A stretch of DNA of 64,000 nucleotides from Limnoperna fortunei (lineage: Eukaryota > Mollusca > Bivalvia > Mytilida > Modiolidae). The stretch lies in contig OX104122.1 in NCBI GenBank assembly GCA_944474755.1, forward strand, positions 20,547,714-20,611,713, written 5' to 3'. The notes beneath the pieces were generated by a model, which worked only from the letters and a program-made list of their open reading frames with translations, had not been told where the DNA came from and ran no database searches. Both the position numbers and the translations under genes were made by a program. The stretch's first letter is position 1, and each line of letters opens with the position of its first letter. Of this stretch, positions 49,200 to 60,829 are shown piece by piece.

Positions 49200-52100
49200 T
49201 TGTTCTCTTAATATTTTCTAATTTGGCAAACTACACAATAAAGTCATCATAGTGTGACGGAGAATAGTTTTAAATACCATTTAGTTGGTGCAATTACTCC
49301 TACTGTTAAATATTACATATTTACGATTCGTTTAATTTGATTTATTTACAGTACATCCGTTTGCAATCAACTTTAAAAATGAAGAATATAATACACACCC
49401 ATGCAATTACGAAGATATCGAAGAAATAAATTGAGCCAGTTTAAAACCGTCCTGAATGTTGACCACCACTCAAATTACATTATTGTATGTTATACATTAA
49501 AACTCGCCCCTGTTGACGTCAGAATGGTAGGTAAAAAAGCAGTGCATAACTGTGTATAAGAGTTAACTTTTGTCATGTAGCAAGGGGCAACTTTGTGTCA
49601 TTTTTTATTTGACTTAGTGTTGGTTAGTAAGGTTGTTTAAGAGGTTTTGTTAATTTTTAAGTGTTTAGCAGGCAAAGGAGCTGCAACACAATAAAAGGTA
49701 TTATGGTCCTTTTCATATTACGATCATTTTAATAGTATACATTTAACTACTAATGGATTCAGATGATTTAAGGGCAAATAATCTAGTGTAAAAAAAGTTC
49801 AAAGTAAAACAAATGTTTAGATAGGTAACTATACATATCTTCCAGTCCTATCATCTAAAAAACGTGTAGTAGGGACTTTAAAACTATAGGTGTTCTTACC
49901 TGTTCTACTGTAGTTCATTATACAGTAAACTAAAAATATCAAGTCTTTAACATTTAATCCTTTGATGACTTCGTTGCATTATTCAAAATAACAAAGAAAA
50001 ATAGAAGCAAAAGACAGATAGAAATAGCTAGTTCGCGTGACTGGAGATATGTTGAGGGTAGAAATATGATTTTAAAATCTTGCTGCCAGAAATGATTCAT
50101 ATTTTGTGAATATTTCCACCTTCCAATATAATTACCTGCTTTATATAATGGCAAAGACTTTTGTTAATATTTTGTAATTGTTGTAATGTGATTTAACGCC
50201 ACCTACAGAAACTTTACAAATATATCATGGCGTGCAGCATTTGTTTGGTCAGGAAGAATGCGTACACGGTAAAAAACTGACAGAAAAGAGGCAAATCCTT
50301 GTCAAGTATATGGTTGAAATTCTCTTGATGTCGAGTATACCAAGTTGTAATATATAAGGCCAGAACCCGCGAACTAAATGGTTACAGGCACAAATAGTAA
50401 ACCATGAATAACCTCAAGTTTTAGAGTTACAGAGAAACGAGTAACTTGGTTTTCAGGCTAAAATTTTTAGTTAATAGGAGAAAGTTATGCCTTATACTGT
50501 ATTATAAAACTAAATACAATACCGTTACTGTATATGTTTTATATATAAGATGCAGTCTTTTCATAAAGAAATAAATTAGACAAACTTATTGGTTTTGTTG
50601 ATACAATAATAACATTTTCCTATTTATGCATCGTGAGTGTTATTCTACTTAGTGGAAGGGGGGTAATTCAAACATTTTATTATTGGGTAGCACATTTTAG
50701 CACGATGTTTCGGAACATACTATTGTTTTGCCGAATAAGTAGTCCAAGGAATAAAATGAAGCTCGATTTTCATGGTAGCAAAACCTAATACACCACCGCA
50801 TTGGTGAACGATAATTTGAACTATAGTGAATTATAGTAGTGGTTAGCTAATTAAACCTCACCCACCGGCCTCCGTATCCCCCAAAAGTTAATAATAATAA
50901 TAATAATAATCTTATGTTTCCGCACGAGAATAACTCCGCAGATTTATTTTTTCCATTGATAATGTACGCATCAAACTTGTTGTAAGTTATATATATCTCA
51001 TGTTTACCTTCCCTGCATCGGGCCACATGTATAATTAAGAACTAATTCATGGCTTCTCCAATTTTATGGATTAATTTCGATTCTGATATGAAAATATAGA
51101 AAATTCACATTTCGCGACTACATAGGTAAAGGTTTAGTTTGGCTGTTCCAATTTTCGAGATCCTCCCTTGTAATAAAGTTATTGTATTTCTCGTGTAAAA
51201 CTGGGTAAAAACAAAGAAATATAAATTAAATACAAACTATATAATTTATTAACATTAACAATATAATTTAACTATCAGAACAAAGAACGACAAAATTGAA
51301 TGCTTTATTACATCAGTCACCGTGTCAGTGACTGTATTGCTGTGCTTGCTTGACAATGAGAACTGCCCACCGCATTTGATTTAGGTTATGCTCCTGTTGT
51401 AGATCCAAAATGATGCAAGTTTTAAACAAAAGTTATATTCTACAATAAATCAACATTTTGAAATTCGGCTGCGTTTTCATGATACGATAAATTCGTTTGC
51501 GGTGGAGGCGGAAAAAGTGTCACGGTTTGCATTGAACATCATTGTAAACAACGCAATGTCCCTTGAAAACACAACGTAGTAAAAGTCAAGGAAGACTTTA
51601 ACATGTAAACAATAAAGGCATAGAACATAATATGGACGTGTTATCGTGAAAACATGTTTTATATTGAATTTTTGTAAAACAAAGCTACAATATAGAATAA
51701 TAAAAAGGCAGACAAAACCATCAGCACTCGGGGGTGTGATTTTTTTTAAATGGCTGGAACAGCCATATTTTATTGAATATTTAAAAAGAGGTTTGTTTCT
51801 AAAGCATTGAAGGACGTAATATTAGAGTATTCTAGTAAAGTTTGACCTTACAACTACAACTTGCGAACTTACGATAACTTCACTACTTAACGGTGACGTT
51901 TCACTTTATATCAGTAATAATATTTTTCTCGAACGAGAGTCTGGTAATATTGTTTTAAACACATATTAAATATGTGCATCACAAATTTGTTAAAGCCGAC
52001 TAAATCCTTTTTATGCTTAGTCTTTCTAAAATTCTACATAATCGTTTAAGACATAACTGTTGCAACTGGATGGATTACTGCTATGCATGACACAAGTGGA
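49200..52100. other. No gene recognised
   Basis: A/T-rich. Holds an ATA-type trinucleotide run at 50890-50910 and the MITE relative at 51465. Confidence 0.5.
51465..51665. mobile_element. Diverged relative of the 14.4-kb MITE interior
   Basis: 'gaggcggaaaaagtgtcacgg' and nearby 'aatatggac' match the MITE interior at about 14714 and 14820. 'gttttcatgatacgata' and 'tatcgtgaaaac' form weak inverted ends. Old and incomplete. Confidence 0.4.
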
Positions 52101-52169
52101 CAAGTCTTCTTGCTTTGTAATTAAACAGTACAGCTACATATTTTAGGATCTTGGGTACACAGTATTTTG

Positions 52170-52275
52170 TGTTTGTTTTTATCCGCTTTTGGGATTTTTT
52201 TGTTTTGATAGGTTTTTGGGGTTTTTTGTTTTTTTGTTTTGTTTTGTTTTTGTTTTTGGTTTTTTTTTGTTTGAT
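52170..52275. repeat. GTTTTT-type low-complexity tract
   Basis: Irregular runs of T and G. The Lys/Gln/Asn-rich antisense frame it creates is not a gene. Confidence 0.8.
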
Positions 52276-53141
52276 TTTTGATATATATTAACTTTTTCTT
52301 TAAGTATTTTTGTATCGTTATAGCCACATTTTATACAATAACAACATTTGTACATAATCTATTTATTATAGAAAATATAGAACATGCACATACGTACAAA
52401 TATATATTTTAGATGCATTAAACATCATTAATATACATAATAAGAACTGCGAAGCCAACTGGTATCGGGTAATAAATGCAATACAGCATATAAGTATACA
52501 TATATGTATGAATATAGTTACAACACAAGTATTTGCAAAACACTTTAAATTATACATAAAGGGACAACATGCAGAGCGCGACAAGTTTTTGCATGTACAA
52601 TATGGATACATATTTATTTTTTAAGACAGACGACATCTTTCTGTTAATTTTAATAGATGTGTTTCGCGAATAATATTTCTTTACAAATTTAATTCTTATA
52701 TTTATATATTTATCACATTGAAGGATAAAATGATATTTTTCAACTGATTAACTGTAAATCGAGTACACAACTTATCAATTCTATTTATGTTATAGACTCA
52801 ACCAGCCTCAATATTCAAATTTTAAACACAAACTCTGTATACATATATATATATATATGGCTTGTAGTGAACAATTAACAGGTTTATAAAAATAGAACTA
52901 TAATATAAAAATTATGTTGTTGAATATATACATAAATATATCTATATGTCTGACTATTACTAGACTCTTCAAAAAAGACTATAAAACTGTCACTTCAACT
53001 TTAGAAAACTCAGGTTTGAAAGTTCAAGTAGTAAATGTGACAACAAAATTTCATTAAAACTATGTTGCATTTTCTGAGCACTACTACACTATATTGTTGT
53101 TCTTATACTTTTTTCAAAGTGTATATGTCTACATTTACAAA

Positions 53142-54083
53142 CTAATTTAGATTTATATTGTTATTTACATTTGTTTGTTTACTACAAATTCTTGCTAAAC
53201 TTTGACAGACACCTTGATTCACTGTTTGTCGGAATTCAACAAATCTTAATAGGCAAATTATAGGATTAACCAGTGGTGGAATTATCAGCAGAATGTTACC
53301 AAAGTTACCACTTTCAGGCGGTCCAAGAAACGAAATAAATGTCCTTGGTATAATTCCAAATGTAAGCGACGCCAAAATAAATCCTAATGTCACTATGTTC
53401 ATTTTCAGTCTTTTTATTTTTTGGATACGTTGAAGTTCGGATATGGCATGTTCATTAACACATATTGTATTCATCATTTTGCGAAGACGCGAAATGACTA
53501 TTCCATATAGGGATGTAATAGAAATAAAAAGTAACAACACTGGAAATTCCTTTAAATACATATATGTCCGAGAATATTTGTTTCCAATGCAGCCTTTCTG
53601 GAATACAAATCCATTGCCAAAGAAGATTGCCATACAATACATAAAACACAGAACGAAGAATGTTACCATTAGTTTCAATTTGACCAATATGGACGATATT
53701 TTTTTCAGTAAACCGTTTCTAGTTGACGTTGCACAGTATCTTTCAATGCATATCAACAACGTTTGTAAAAGTGAAAATAACAAGGAACAATACACCATAA
53801 ATGAACTTACCACACAAAGGTAAGGCACATTCCTTTGATAAATTTCTAGAGATGTGTTGACCATCAACACTACAGCAAATGTCATTGTCATGATTTCTCC
53901 AACACTTAAACTTAATGTCAGGAAATGGAATCTCGCTTATCGCAATTGTGCTGATCTGACCAGCGCAGCTACACAGAGTGCGTTGAGAAATACATTACAC
54001 AACGCCAAAACAGCAACAAAAATGTAAACAAAAAACAAATCATAACGACTTTCTTGTATCTGACTTAATGTAGTGTTGTTCAT
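53142..54083 (-). pseudogene. Rhodopsin-type GPCR with one in-frame stop, single exon
   Basis: From ATG at 54083 (MNNTTLSQIQ) to TAA at 53142 the frame is 313 codons, with only one interruption: TAA at codon 49 (53939-53937). Seven hydrophobic segments follow the family pattern: helix 1 with CNVFLNALCV; helix 2 LSLSVGEIM, where Glu replaces the usual Asp; Cys at the start of helix 3 and ERY at its end; a Cys in loop 2; helix 6 with FGIIPRT; helix 7 NPIICLL in place of NPxxY. NNT near the start is a possible N-glycosylation site. The ligand is unknown; it resembles small intronless invertebrate class A receptors. The stop may be a real null, an allele or an assembly error. Translation could restart at the Met at 53891, but that loses helix 1. 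Confidence 0.8.
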
Positions 54084-54439
54084 CTTGGTTTACTTATTAA
54101 CGTACAATGTACACAAACATATTTTCCTAATTGCCGAAGCGCAGGCGCCTAACTTACTGAATTGATTGACGTGTCATCTGACGAGTTGCTACTAAATGCT
54201 AACATATACATAATATTATATTTATTAAATTTCAATTAGTTACAGGACACAACATTATAAAAAAACAATAATAAAATGACGTGTTTTTAATATGAGAATG
54301 GAGAAAAGGTAATAACACGTGATACAATATATCAGAAATCAATATGAAAACACAAACAAGTGGTTAAATATACAAAAAAAGAAACATTCTGTCAGAACAA
54401 ACAAAATAACTGAAACATATCACCTTGATTTCTACCGGA

Positions 54440-54865
54440 AACTAGGAGTGCACTCTATCATTGCAGCAAAAGAGTTACATTGTCGAGTGACCTTTGGCCC
54501 AGCTCCAGGAGAGTAACATTGATGAGTAAACACTTGCACTGAACAATAATATTAACATTGTAAAGTGAAGTCTGGCACTGCGCAAGTAGAGAACATTGTT
54601 CAATTAAGTTTGGCACTTCATTTGTTCAGTTACATCGTTTTTCAATTATATCTCTCACAAAAACTAGGTGTGAACTTTGGCATTGCTGTAGAAGAGTTAC
54701 ATTTTCGAGTAAACTCTGGCAATGCTCCAGGAGAATTACACTGTTGAGTAAACTCAAACACTGCTCCAGAAGATTTACAATGTTAAATGAACTCTGACGA
54801 TGCGCAAGTAGAGAATATTTTTGAGTAAAGTCTGTCACTGCACTAGTTCAGTTACATTGTTAAAT
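54440..54865. repeat. About 39-bp minisatellite, roughly ten units
   Basis: Same family as 47338-47527: 'ggcaatgctccaggagaatt' and 'acactgttgagtaaactc'. Units are more diverged. It begins about 360 bp upstream of the GPCR start. Confidence 0.75.
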
Positions 54866-54949
54866 ATGTCGAAATTGGATATCGACTACATTATTTTACA
54901 TGATTAATTAATAGAGACTGACATTTAGCATTAAATATGTTAGACCATG

Positions 54950-56142
54950 GAAACTGAAAAAATATATAATCAGTAAATGATTTTTTATATAAATGCTTGG
55001 TAAAAAAATGGCAAACATAATTTCTACATGTTTTTATGACAGCAATCAATAATGATTGCTGGGTTAGTTTATGTTTGTTAAAAATATTTCAGTATTTTTA
55101 AAAAGAGGTTTAAAGTGTAAGGAATTATATTTAATTATAAAATAGCTTTTGCACAAAATGCAGCCGTTCATAGACAATCCAAATAAGTTTTAAATAACAC
55201 AAAGATAAATTTAGCCGAACTAATCCAATAACTGGACACTGCAGGCAGGGTGTAATCTTAATTCACAAGGATTGCCAGTTTTCCTACCGCAGGTCGGGGG
55301 TTCTCTCCGGGTACTCCGGCTTCCTCCCCCAATAAAAACTGGACGCCATGAAATAGCTGTAAAATTGCTGAAAGTGCCGTTAAAACACCGTTCAAACAAA
55401 CAACCAAACAAACCAATAACTGGACCCTCATTAGGGCAAATTAAAGCTTGACAAAACAGATCGAGAAAAATGTATGTCGAGATTACCTCCTAATATTCAG
55501 CACAAAGACGGAAATGTGCCTTTGCGAATAAGTCCTGGATTTTTTAAAAATTATTAAGATAAATATTTGGTAGTAAGTATTGAAATAAATTGTGTGGTTT
55601 TTTATTGTTGCGTGGAATATTAGAGTGCATTTTGTATACACAACAGCAAATTCTCTTTTACGTCTGGATCGAATTATCTGTCGTGTAATGTAATATTTCT
55701 AACAAACAGTTGGCATTTAAATTGGAACAAACTGCGCTCATTTATTAGCAATTTCGCTCGGTTTTATACGAGACAGATTTAATTTAAGGTTTTTTAACAT
55801 AAGGTTAAAAAATGCTAAAATTCAGCTTTTGTTACAGTTATGATGTCTTATAAGAAAAATTCACTTTTTGGGGACCTTTTTTAATCGCATTTATTCCATT
55901 GAGCCTAAGATTACAGACACCATTACAATTTGTTTTCTTGTTTGTGAGAATTGTTGATGCTTATAGACTAAAACAAAAATGTGTACTCCTTATTCCTGAT
56001 GGAAATGAATTTTATCTCAAACCGGTATTACAATTCTGAACTGAAATATTATATACTTGATATATAAGTTCAAAGTAATTAATTTGATTTTTAATCTGTT
56101 TGGTTCGACACTTTAATTGACACTGAATGAAAAATTATATCC
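54950..56142. repeat. Segmental duplication, copy D2 left part
   Basis: Matches D1 and D3 up to the transposon at 56147 and continues at 57844-58020. Contains a SINE that D1 and D3 lack. Confidence 0.7.
55225..55415 (+). mobile_element. SINE, well-preserved body
   Basis: 'ggattgccagttttcctacc', 'ggtactccggcttcctcccc', 'atgaaatagctgtaaaattg' and the CAAA tail. This is the cleanest body in the window. It is absent from the paralogous segment near 47.85 kb, so it arrived after that duplication. Confidence 0.7.
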
Positions 56143-56899
56143 TTAAAGGGAAACTTCGCGAAAAAATGAAAATTTTATATGTTGTTCTTCAAATAAATAG
56201 AAACATAATCGTCTTTTGATGTTTTATTGCATTCTTCACCGTTACGCTTCTAGAGTGGATTATATATGGTAAAATTGTGTGTATTGGGGCCGCCATATTG
56301 ACAGTACTTACCACGAGATTGCGTCATAAATGTAATTATCTATTAAATATGATAAATAATCCAGTTTAAAAATATGTTTTTCTGCATTTGCTCTTTGAAG
56401 AAAATAAGAACTGTGGCGATAACTAATGACCAGCTGACAACATAATATTACCAAATACGTCTTTAAGTTTTAATGACCTTTGTACAAATAAAAGTATTTT
56501 CGGACACAAATTTTTACCTGTCTTTATTTAACTCAGATAGAATTTACCTAAATAATAATTGTAATAAAAGATTTATTTATTTAATTATTATTATTTTTTT
56601 AAAATCCGTAGACAATTTTGCACGTCTCGAAACGGCAGTTGTACCTGGACGTGAAAAGTGAAAATTTTACAGGTAAATTTTTTTTTGTTTAAGAAAGGTT
56701 ATTAACAGAATTAGCAAGTAAACAAACAGGATGTTTATTGCAATTACGAGATCATTTGACACCGACTTTGAAGTATGAATATTAGGACATTTTCAAAGGC
56801 TAACTATATTAAAAGTTAATTAGAAATTCAAAATGATATCACAAGGAAATTATTTTAGATCAAAGAACACAATAGGTCTATAACAAACACAGTTTACGA

Positions 56900-57175
56900 A
56901 TGACAAGTTCAAGTTCTGAAAACTGCAGTGACGATAATTCGTCTTTTGCGTAAAGAGACTTTCCTGAAATGAGACTTGTGGCATACCAATATGAGCCCGA
57001 GTATACAGAAGAAGAGCTTGAACACACGAATGCCATTCGTAATGCAAGACAGATAGAAATAGATAAAAATCCTCGCATGATATATATTGCTATTAAACAA
57101 ACGACACGCTCCTCTCCTGCCAAGGACAGGTATGATTTGAATACACGAAAGTGTCATAGCACTAGATGTATATAA
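56900..57175 (+). pseudogene. P2X7-tail-like first exon inside the transposon, one in-frame stop
   Basis: The frame starts MTSSSSENCSDDNSSFA, hits TAA, and continues RDFPEMRLVAYQYEPEYTEE to 57175. An acidic, Ser-rich start followed by a YQYEPEY box resembles invertebrate proteins named after the intracellular C-terminal region of P2X7. In those, a Cys-rich zinc-binding region follows. That region is missing here. AAGGACAG|GTATGA at 57129/57130 is a plausible donor, so this may be exon 1. The domain name is from memory. Confidence 0.5.
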
Positions 57176-57346
57176 GATTTCGAATACCTTTAGATGCCAG
57201 GTATAAAATTATTTCATTCAATAACTTGCATTATATGATTACACGATACACGTTGAAAATATTAATACGAGAAGTTTTCAATTTAATTCATTTTTATTGA
57301 CACAATTCCTACTAATATTTGAGGATAAAATTGAAAGCGAGTTTAC

Positions 57347-57585
57347 CTAAATGAAGATCTCTAGAACATAAAAGCACCTTAGAATTAAACTATTCTCAAA
57401 GCAACATTCTTCGAAATGATCTTCGCATACTAAGTTACTTTTGTTGTGGACATAGTCTAAAGATGAAATCTTTAAATTGCTGATCCACTTGTTACACAAA
57501 TCGGTTTCTTCCTTGGATCAGGAATACAAAACGCACTCTTGCCAGAACCTCGTTTTACATTACAATCTTCTACTTTGCACGTCAT
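57347..57585 (-). pseudogene. THAP zinc-finger first exon inside the transposon, frameshifted
   Basis: From ATG at 57585: MTCKVEDCNVKRGSGKSAFC then IPDPRKKPIC. After a 2-base shift at about 57495 (TGTG in place of TG) it continues NKWISNLKISSLDYV and SNLVCEDHFEECCF. C-x4-C, W and C-x2-H are the THAP metal ligands and core Trp. In Kolobok and P-type transposases a THAP domain binds the element's ends. A donor-like TTTAG|GTAAAC follows at 57347/57346. Confidence 0.65.
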
Positions 57586-57843
57586 GTTGATTATGATTGA
57601 CCGTTTCACATTATTATCATACGACCACTTTTATGTAGTTGGCTGTCAAGACATTTCTAGTGTCGTCATCTAGTGACGAGATAATGACATAATGCGACCT
57701 CCATAAGTTCATTTTTACACGGTATATTCAATATAGAAACTTAACCTTTGAAAAAATAATAAAACATCAAGAGGCAAAAGTGTTACTTTTTATTTGAGGA
57801 ATAACGTATCAAATTTTCATTTGTACGCGAAGTTTCCCTTTAA

Positions 57844-58370
57844 TATTGTTTATCAAATGTTTTAGTGAAGTGATTAACAAAATAAAGGTGCCATATGGAA
57901 AATCGTTAGAAATTAATCATGTTTAGGTTCTTTTGGGGTGCGATAACTATTTTTTGAATTTCAATCAGCCTTGTTTGATTTTTACTATAACCTGTAAAAC
58001 CTAGTAATACTGTGTTGGGATGCTAATACAATAGTTTCCCACATGAAGCATAATCAATTTTGAAAATTTTAACAAAATTTAATTGCACAACATCGCATCT
58101 CTAAAAAAACTATCGAGAAAATTGACCGGAAAGAAAAACAAAAGAATAACCTGTAATGCTGTGTTGGGATGCTAACACAAAAGTCACTCAAAATACTTAT
58201 GAATACTATTGATTAAAATCCGTACATAAATATATACCTAGATATAAAATTTCGTTGAAATCAGACAAAGTTACCATTTTTGGTGGGAGTTTGGTAAAAT
58301 GGTCACCTTTCGCGTCAATCTTTTACCTCAAAATATCAAAATACTCAGGAAAGTCGACTGTCTTGAAGAA
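57844..58370. other. End of segmental copy D2 and unassigned sequence
   Basis: 57844-58020 continues D2. 58030-58370 holds no recognisable gene; 'ctgtgttgggatgctaa' occurs twice (58011, 58162). Confidence 0.45.
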
Positions 58371-58379
58371 TTATAAAAT

Positions 58380-60800
58380 CTGTGAAGAAGTTCTAATATA
58401 AATGCATGATAACACAAATTATGTTTCTATGACATCAACCAACAATTGTTGGCTTAGTTTTGTGTTTGTGAGAAACATTTCAGTAAAAATATTTTTAGAC
58501 ATTATTACTTAATTTATTCGTTTAATTGTAATTTAAGGTAATAACAAAATGCCTAACACAAAGAAAACAGTCAAAAAGACAATCCACAAATTAAATTTTA
58601 AGAAACCGGCAAACAAACTTGAGAACCAACAAACATTTAGCAACTACAGCAATGGTCCTGACTTGGCACAGGCATTTCAAACGAAATATTTTCTTAGACC
58701 AGGTTTTATGTCTTCCAAACATCCCTCTTCCATTTCTGTAGTGTTTTAGTTGGTTTTGGATAAATATGAAAGGGAATCATACACCACTAGTCAGTAATAG
58801 GTTAATCCAATGATCATCATAGTACATCGCTATGCACTAAATTAAAAAAATTGGAAAGATCATCTGCAGCCGCCGTAAAACTTGTTTTAACCAACCATTT
58901 CTTTTGAAATGCCTGTACCACGTCAGGACCATTGCTTTATTTGCTATATTTTAGGTTGTTGGTTCTAAAGTTTTCCAGTCTCTTAGAATGATTCGTGGAT
59001 TGTTTCTTTTACAGTTTCCTTGATGTTCGGTATTTTGTTATAACCTTCATTTCAAACGTGATACAATATTTCAACAAGAAAATGTTACCTATAGTTAAAC
59101 TAATTAAAGGCAATAACGATTTTTTTGTAACCTTGGTTTATAAGTCTGTGACGAAGAAATTGTTGACGTTTGCAAAAATAAGTATGCTACCTGTAAGCTT
59201 GCACATACCTGATTAATTGAGAAATATAGACACCGTATGCAGGAGCTGGAATATTATTGTATAAGTGAAAAAATTTATAATTTTGAAATTACAATCGTCT
59301 CGTTTATCGCCAATTCTTGTGTTGAAATGTCCATTGGCGTCATAATCGGGGTTAAGTCTATAAGGTAGTTTAAATGAGGCCGTTTCAGTGATTTCTTTAA
59401 TTTACAGTTCTGAAGGATATATTAACGGAAACTACTCAGCACATTGAGTGTTGTTAATTAAAAGGGCATCATCAATATATCTATACGTGAATCAAAAGAC
59501 CTATCTTCTGCTATATTCTTGGCTTTAATAATACGTTCTGTTTTCTAATGAAAAAACTTGTGCAACAAATACAGCCGTTCATATACAATCCCAATACGTT
59601 TTGAACAACAGTAGGACAACATTTGCCAAATTATTCAAATAACTTAACTCTCTTACTAAGACAATTAAAACTTGTCAAATGTCAGTTGGATTTTTCAACT
59701 GATATATCTCAATATTTGGTAGGAGGTATTGAGCCATTTCATTTTGTTTAATGTTCATTACCTCTAGGACAAATTTATTGCATTATATATCGTGTTAGGT
59801 ATGTTTCAGACTAACATTTGGCATATAAATAGTACAAACTGCGTTCTTTTTTTCGCCATGTTGTTCTGTTTTATTCGAGGCAGATTGTATTTAATGTCTT
59901 TATGCCAAAGCTGTAAAACAAGTTTGCATTCAGCTTTTGTTTTAATGATGATGTTGTTCAGAACAATGCACGTTTTGGGGACTTTTTAATCAAATTAAAT
60001 TTACCCTGAGAACATGACGTTACATACAAAAATTGAATGAACATTTAAATTTCCACTCTTTTTTAAGAATTGTTGATACTTAAGGACAAAAAAGTGTATT
60101 CCTTCTTCCAGATGAAAATGAATTTTATCTCAATACAGTACCACAATTCTTAACTGAAATATTATATGCTTGATAAACATGTTCAGAGTAATGAACTTGA
60201 TCATAATCCGCTTGTTTCGATACTTTAATTAACACTTAAAAATTATATCCTTGATAGTGTTTATCACATGATGTAGTAACATGAAGGACGAAATGAAAGA
60301 GCCACAAAGACATTAGAAAATTAAGACGTTAGTAAAAGACGTCAGGAATTGATTATGTTTAGACTCTTTACGTAACGATAACTAATATCGTAATTCTTGC
60401 GATTTGATTTTGCATATAACATGTAAAAAAGCTATATTGTGTTTGGATGCCAGCAATAATGTCTGCAACAGAAGCCCCAATCGAGTTTGAAAATATTAAG
60501 TTGATTGCACAATTTAGGTCAGCCTTAACATACGTGTACTCACAAAGGGAAAAATTGAAATAGGCTAATGATTGCATCGGCAAGCAGAGACTTGGTTAAG
60601 TTTTCAATATTTTTAAGTGCTACAGTTTATTTCTCGTTTATGATGTTCTAGATTGTTGATATTGTGTTTTCAATCATTATAAATTGGTACTTTTTATTTT
60701 AAACATTTAACACGAAACCGCTGTGTTACTGCTTATAATCATAATAATGTACATGTATGAGACAAACTGAATTAGTTTTATAAATAAGAAAGGTGTTGTT
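58380..60800. repeat. Segmental duplication, copy D3
   Basis: Matches D1 from 'tgttggcttagttttgtgtt' through 'tgtacatgtatgagacaaac', interrupted by the R1 repeat at 58535-59110. No GPCR or minisatellite copy was found next to it. Confidence 0.65.
58535..59110. repeat. R1 repeat with a nested inverted copy of its own 5' arm
   Basis: 58535-58870 is R1 in plus orientation. 58876-59042 is the R1 5' arm inverted ('gcctgtaccacgtcaggacc', 'gatgttcggtattttgttat'). 59045-59105 then resumes R1 in plus orientation. The interruption falls between 'atctgcagccg' and 'atttcaaacgtgat', where other copies read continuously. Confidence 0.65.
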
Positions 60801-60829
60801 TTGGATCGCACATTGAACTGGTTCTATCT

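Larger units (their letters stand above)
56147..57839. mobile_element. Kolobok-like DNA transposon, internally deleted, TTAA target duplication
   Basis: Termini are AGGGAAACTTCGCG inverted. The inverted repeats extend about 58 bp with some mismatches ('aaatgaaaattt', 'cttcaaataaa' / 'cctcaaataaa'). TTAA flanks both ends (56143-56146, 57840-57843). D1 (about 48608) and D3 (about 60250) provide empty sites ('atatccttgatagtgtttatc'). TTAA duplication, TTAAAGGG-type ends and a THAP zinc finger fit the Kolobok superfamily (T2-type ends are known in Xenopus). The element holds two inward-facing gene starts and no recognisable transposase core, so it is probably a deletion derivative. Confidence 0.8.

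Noticed and set aside
52121..52327. Lys/Gln-rich 68-codon frame
   Set aside because: Produced by a GTTTTT low-complexity tract.
53443..53823. 126-codon plus-strand frame
   Set aside because: Antisense shadow of the GPCR helices on the minus strand.
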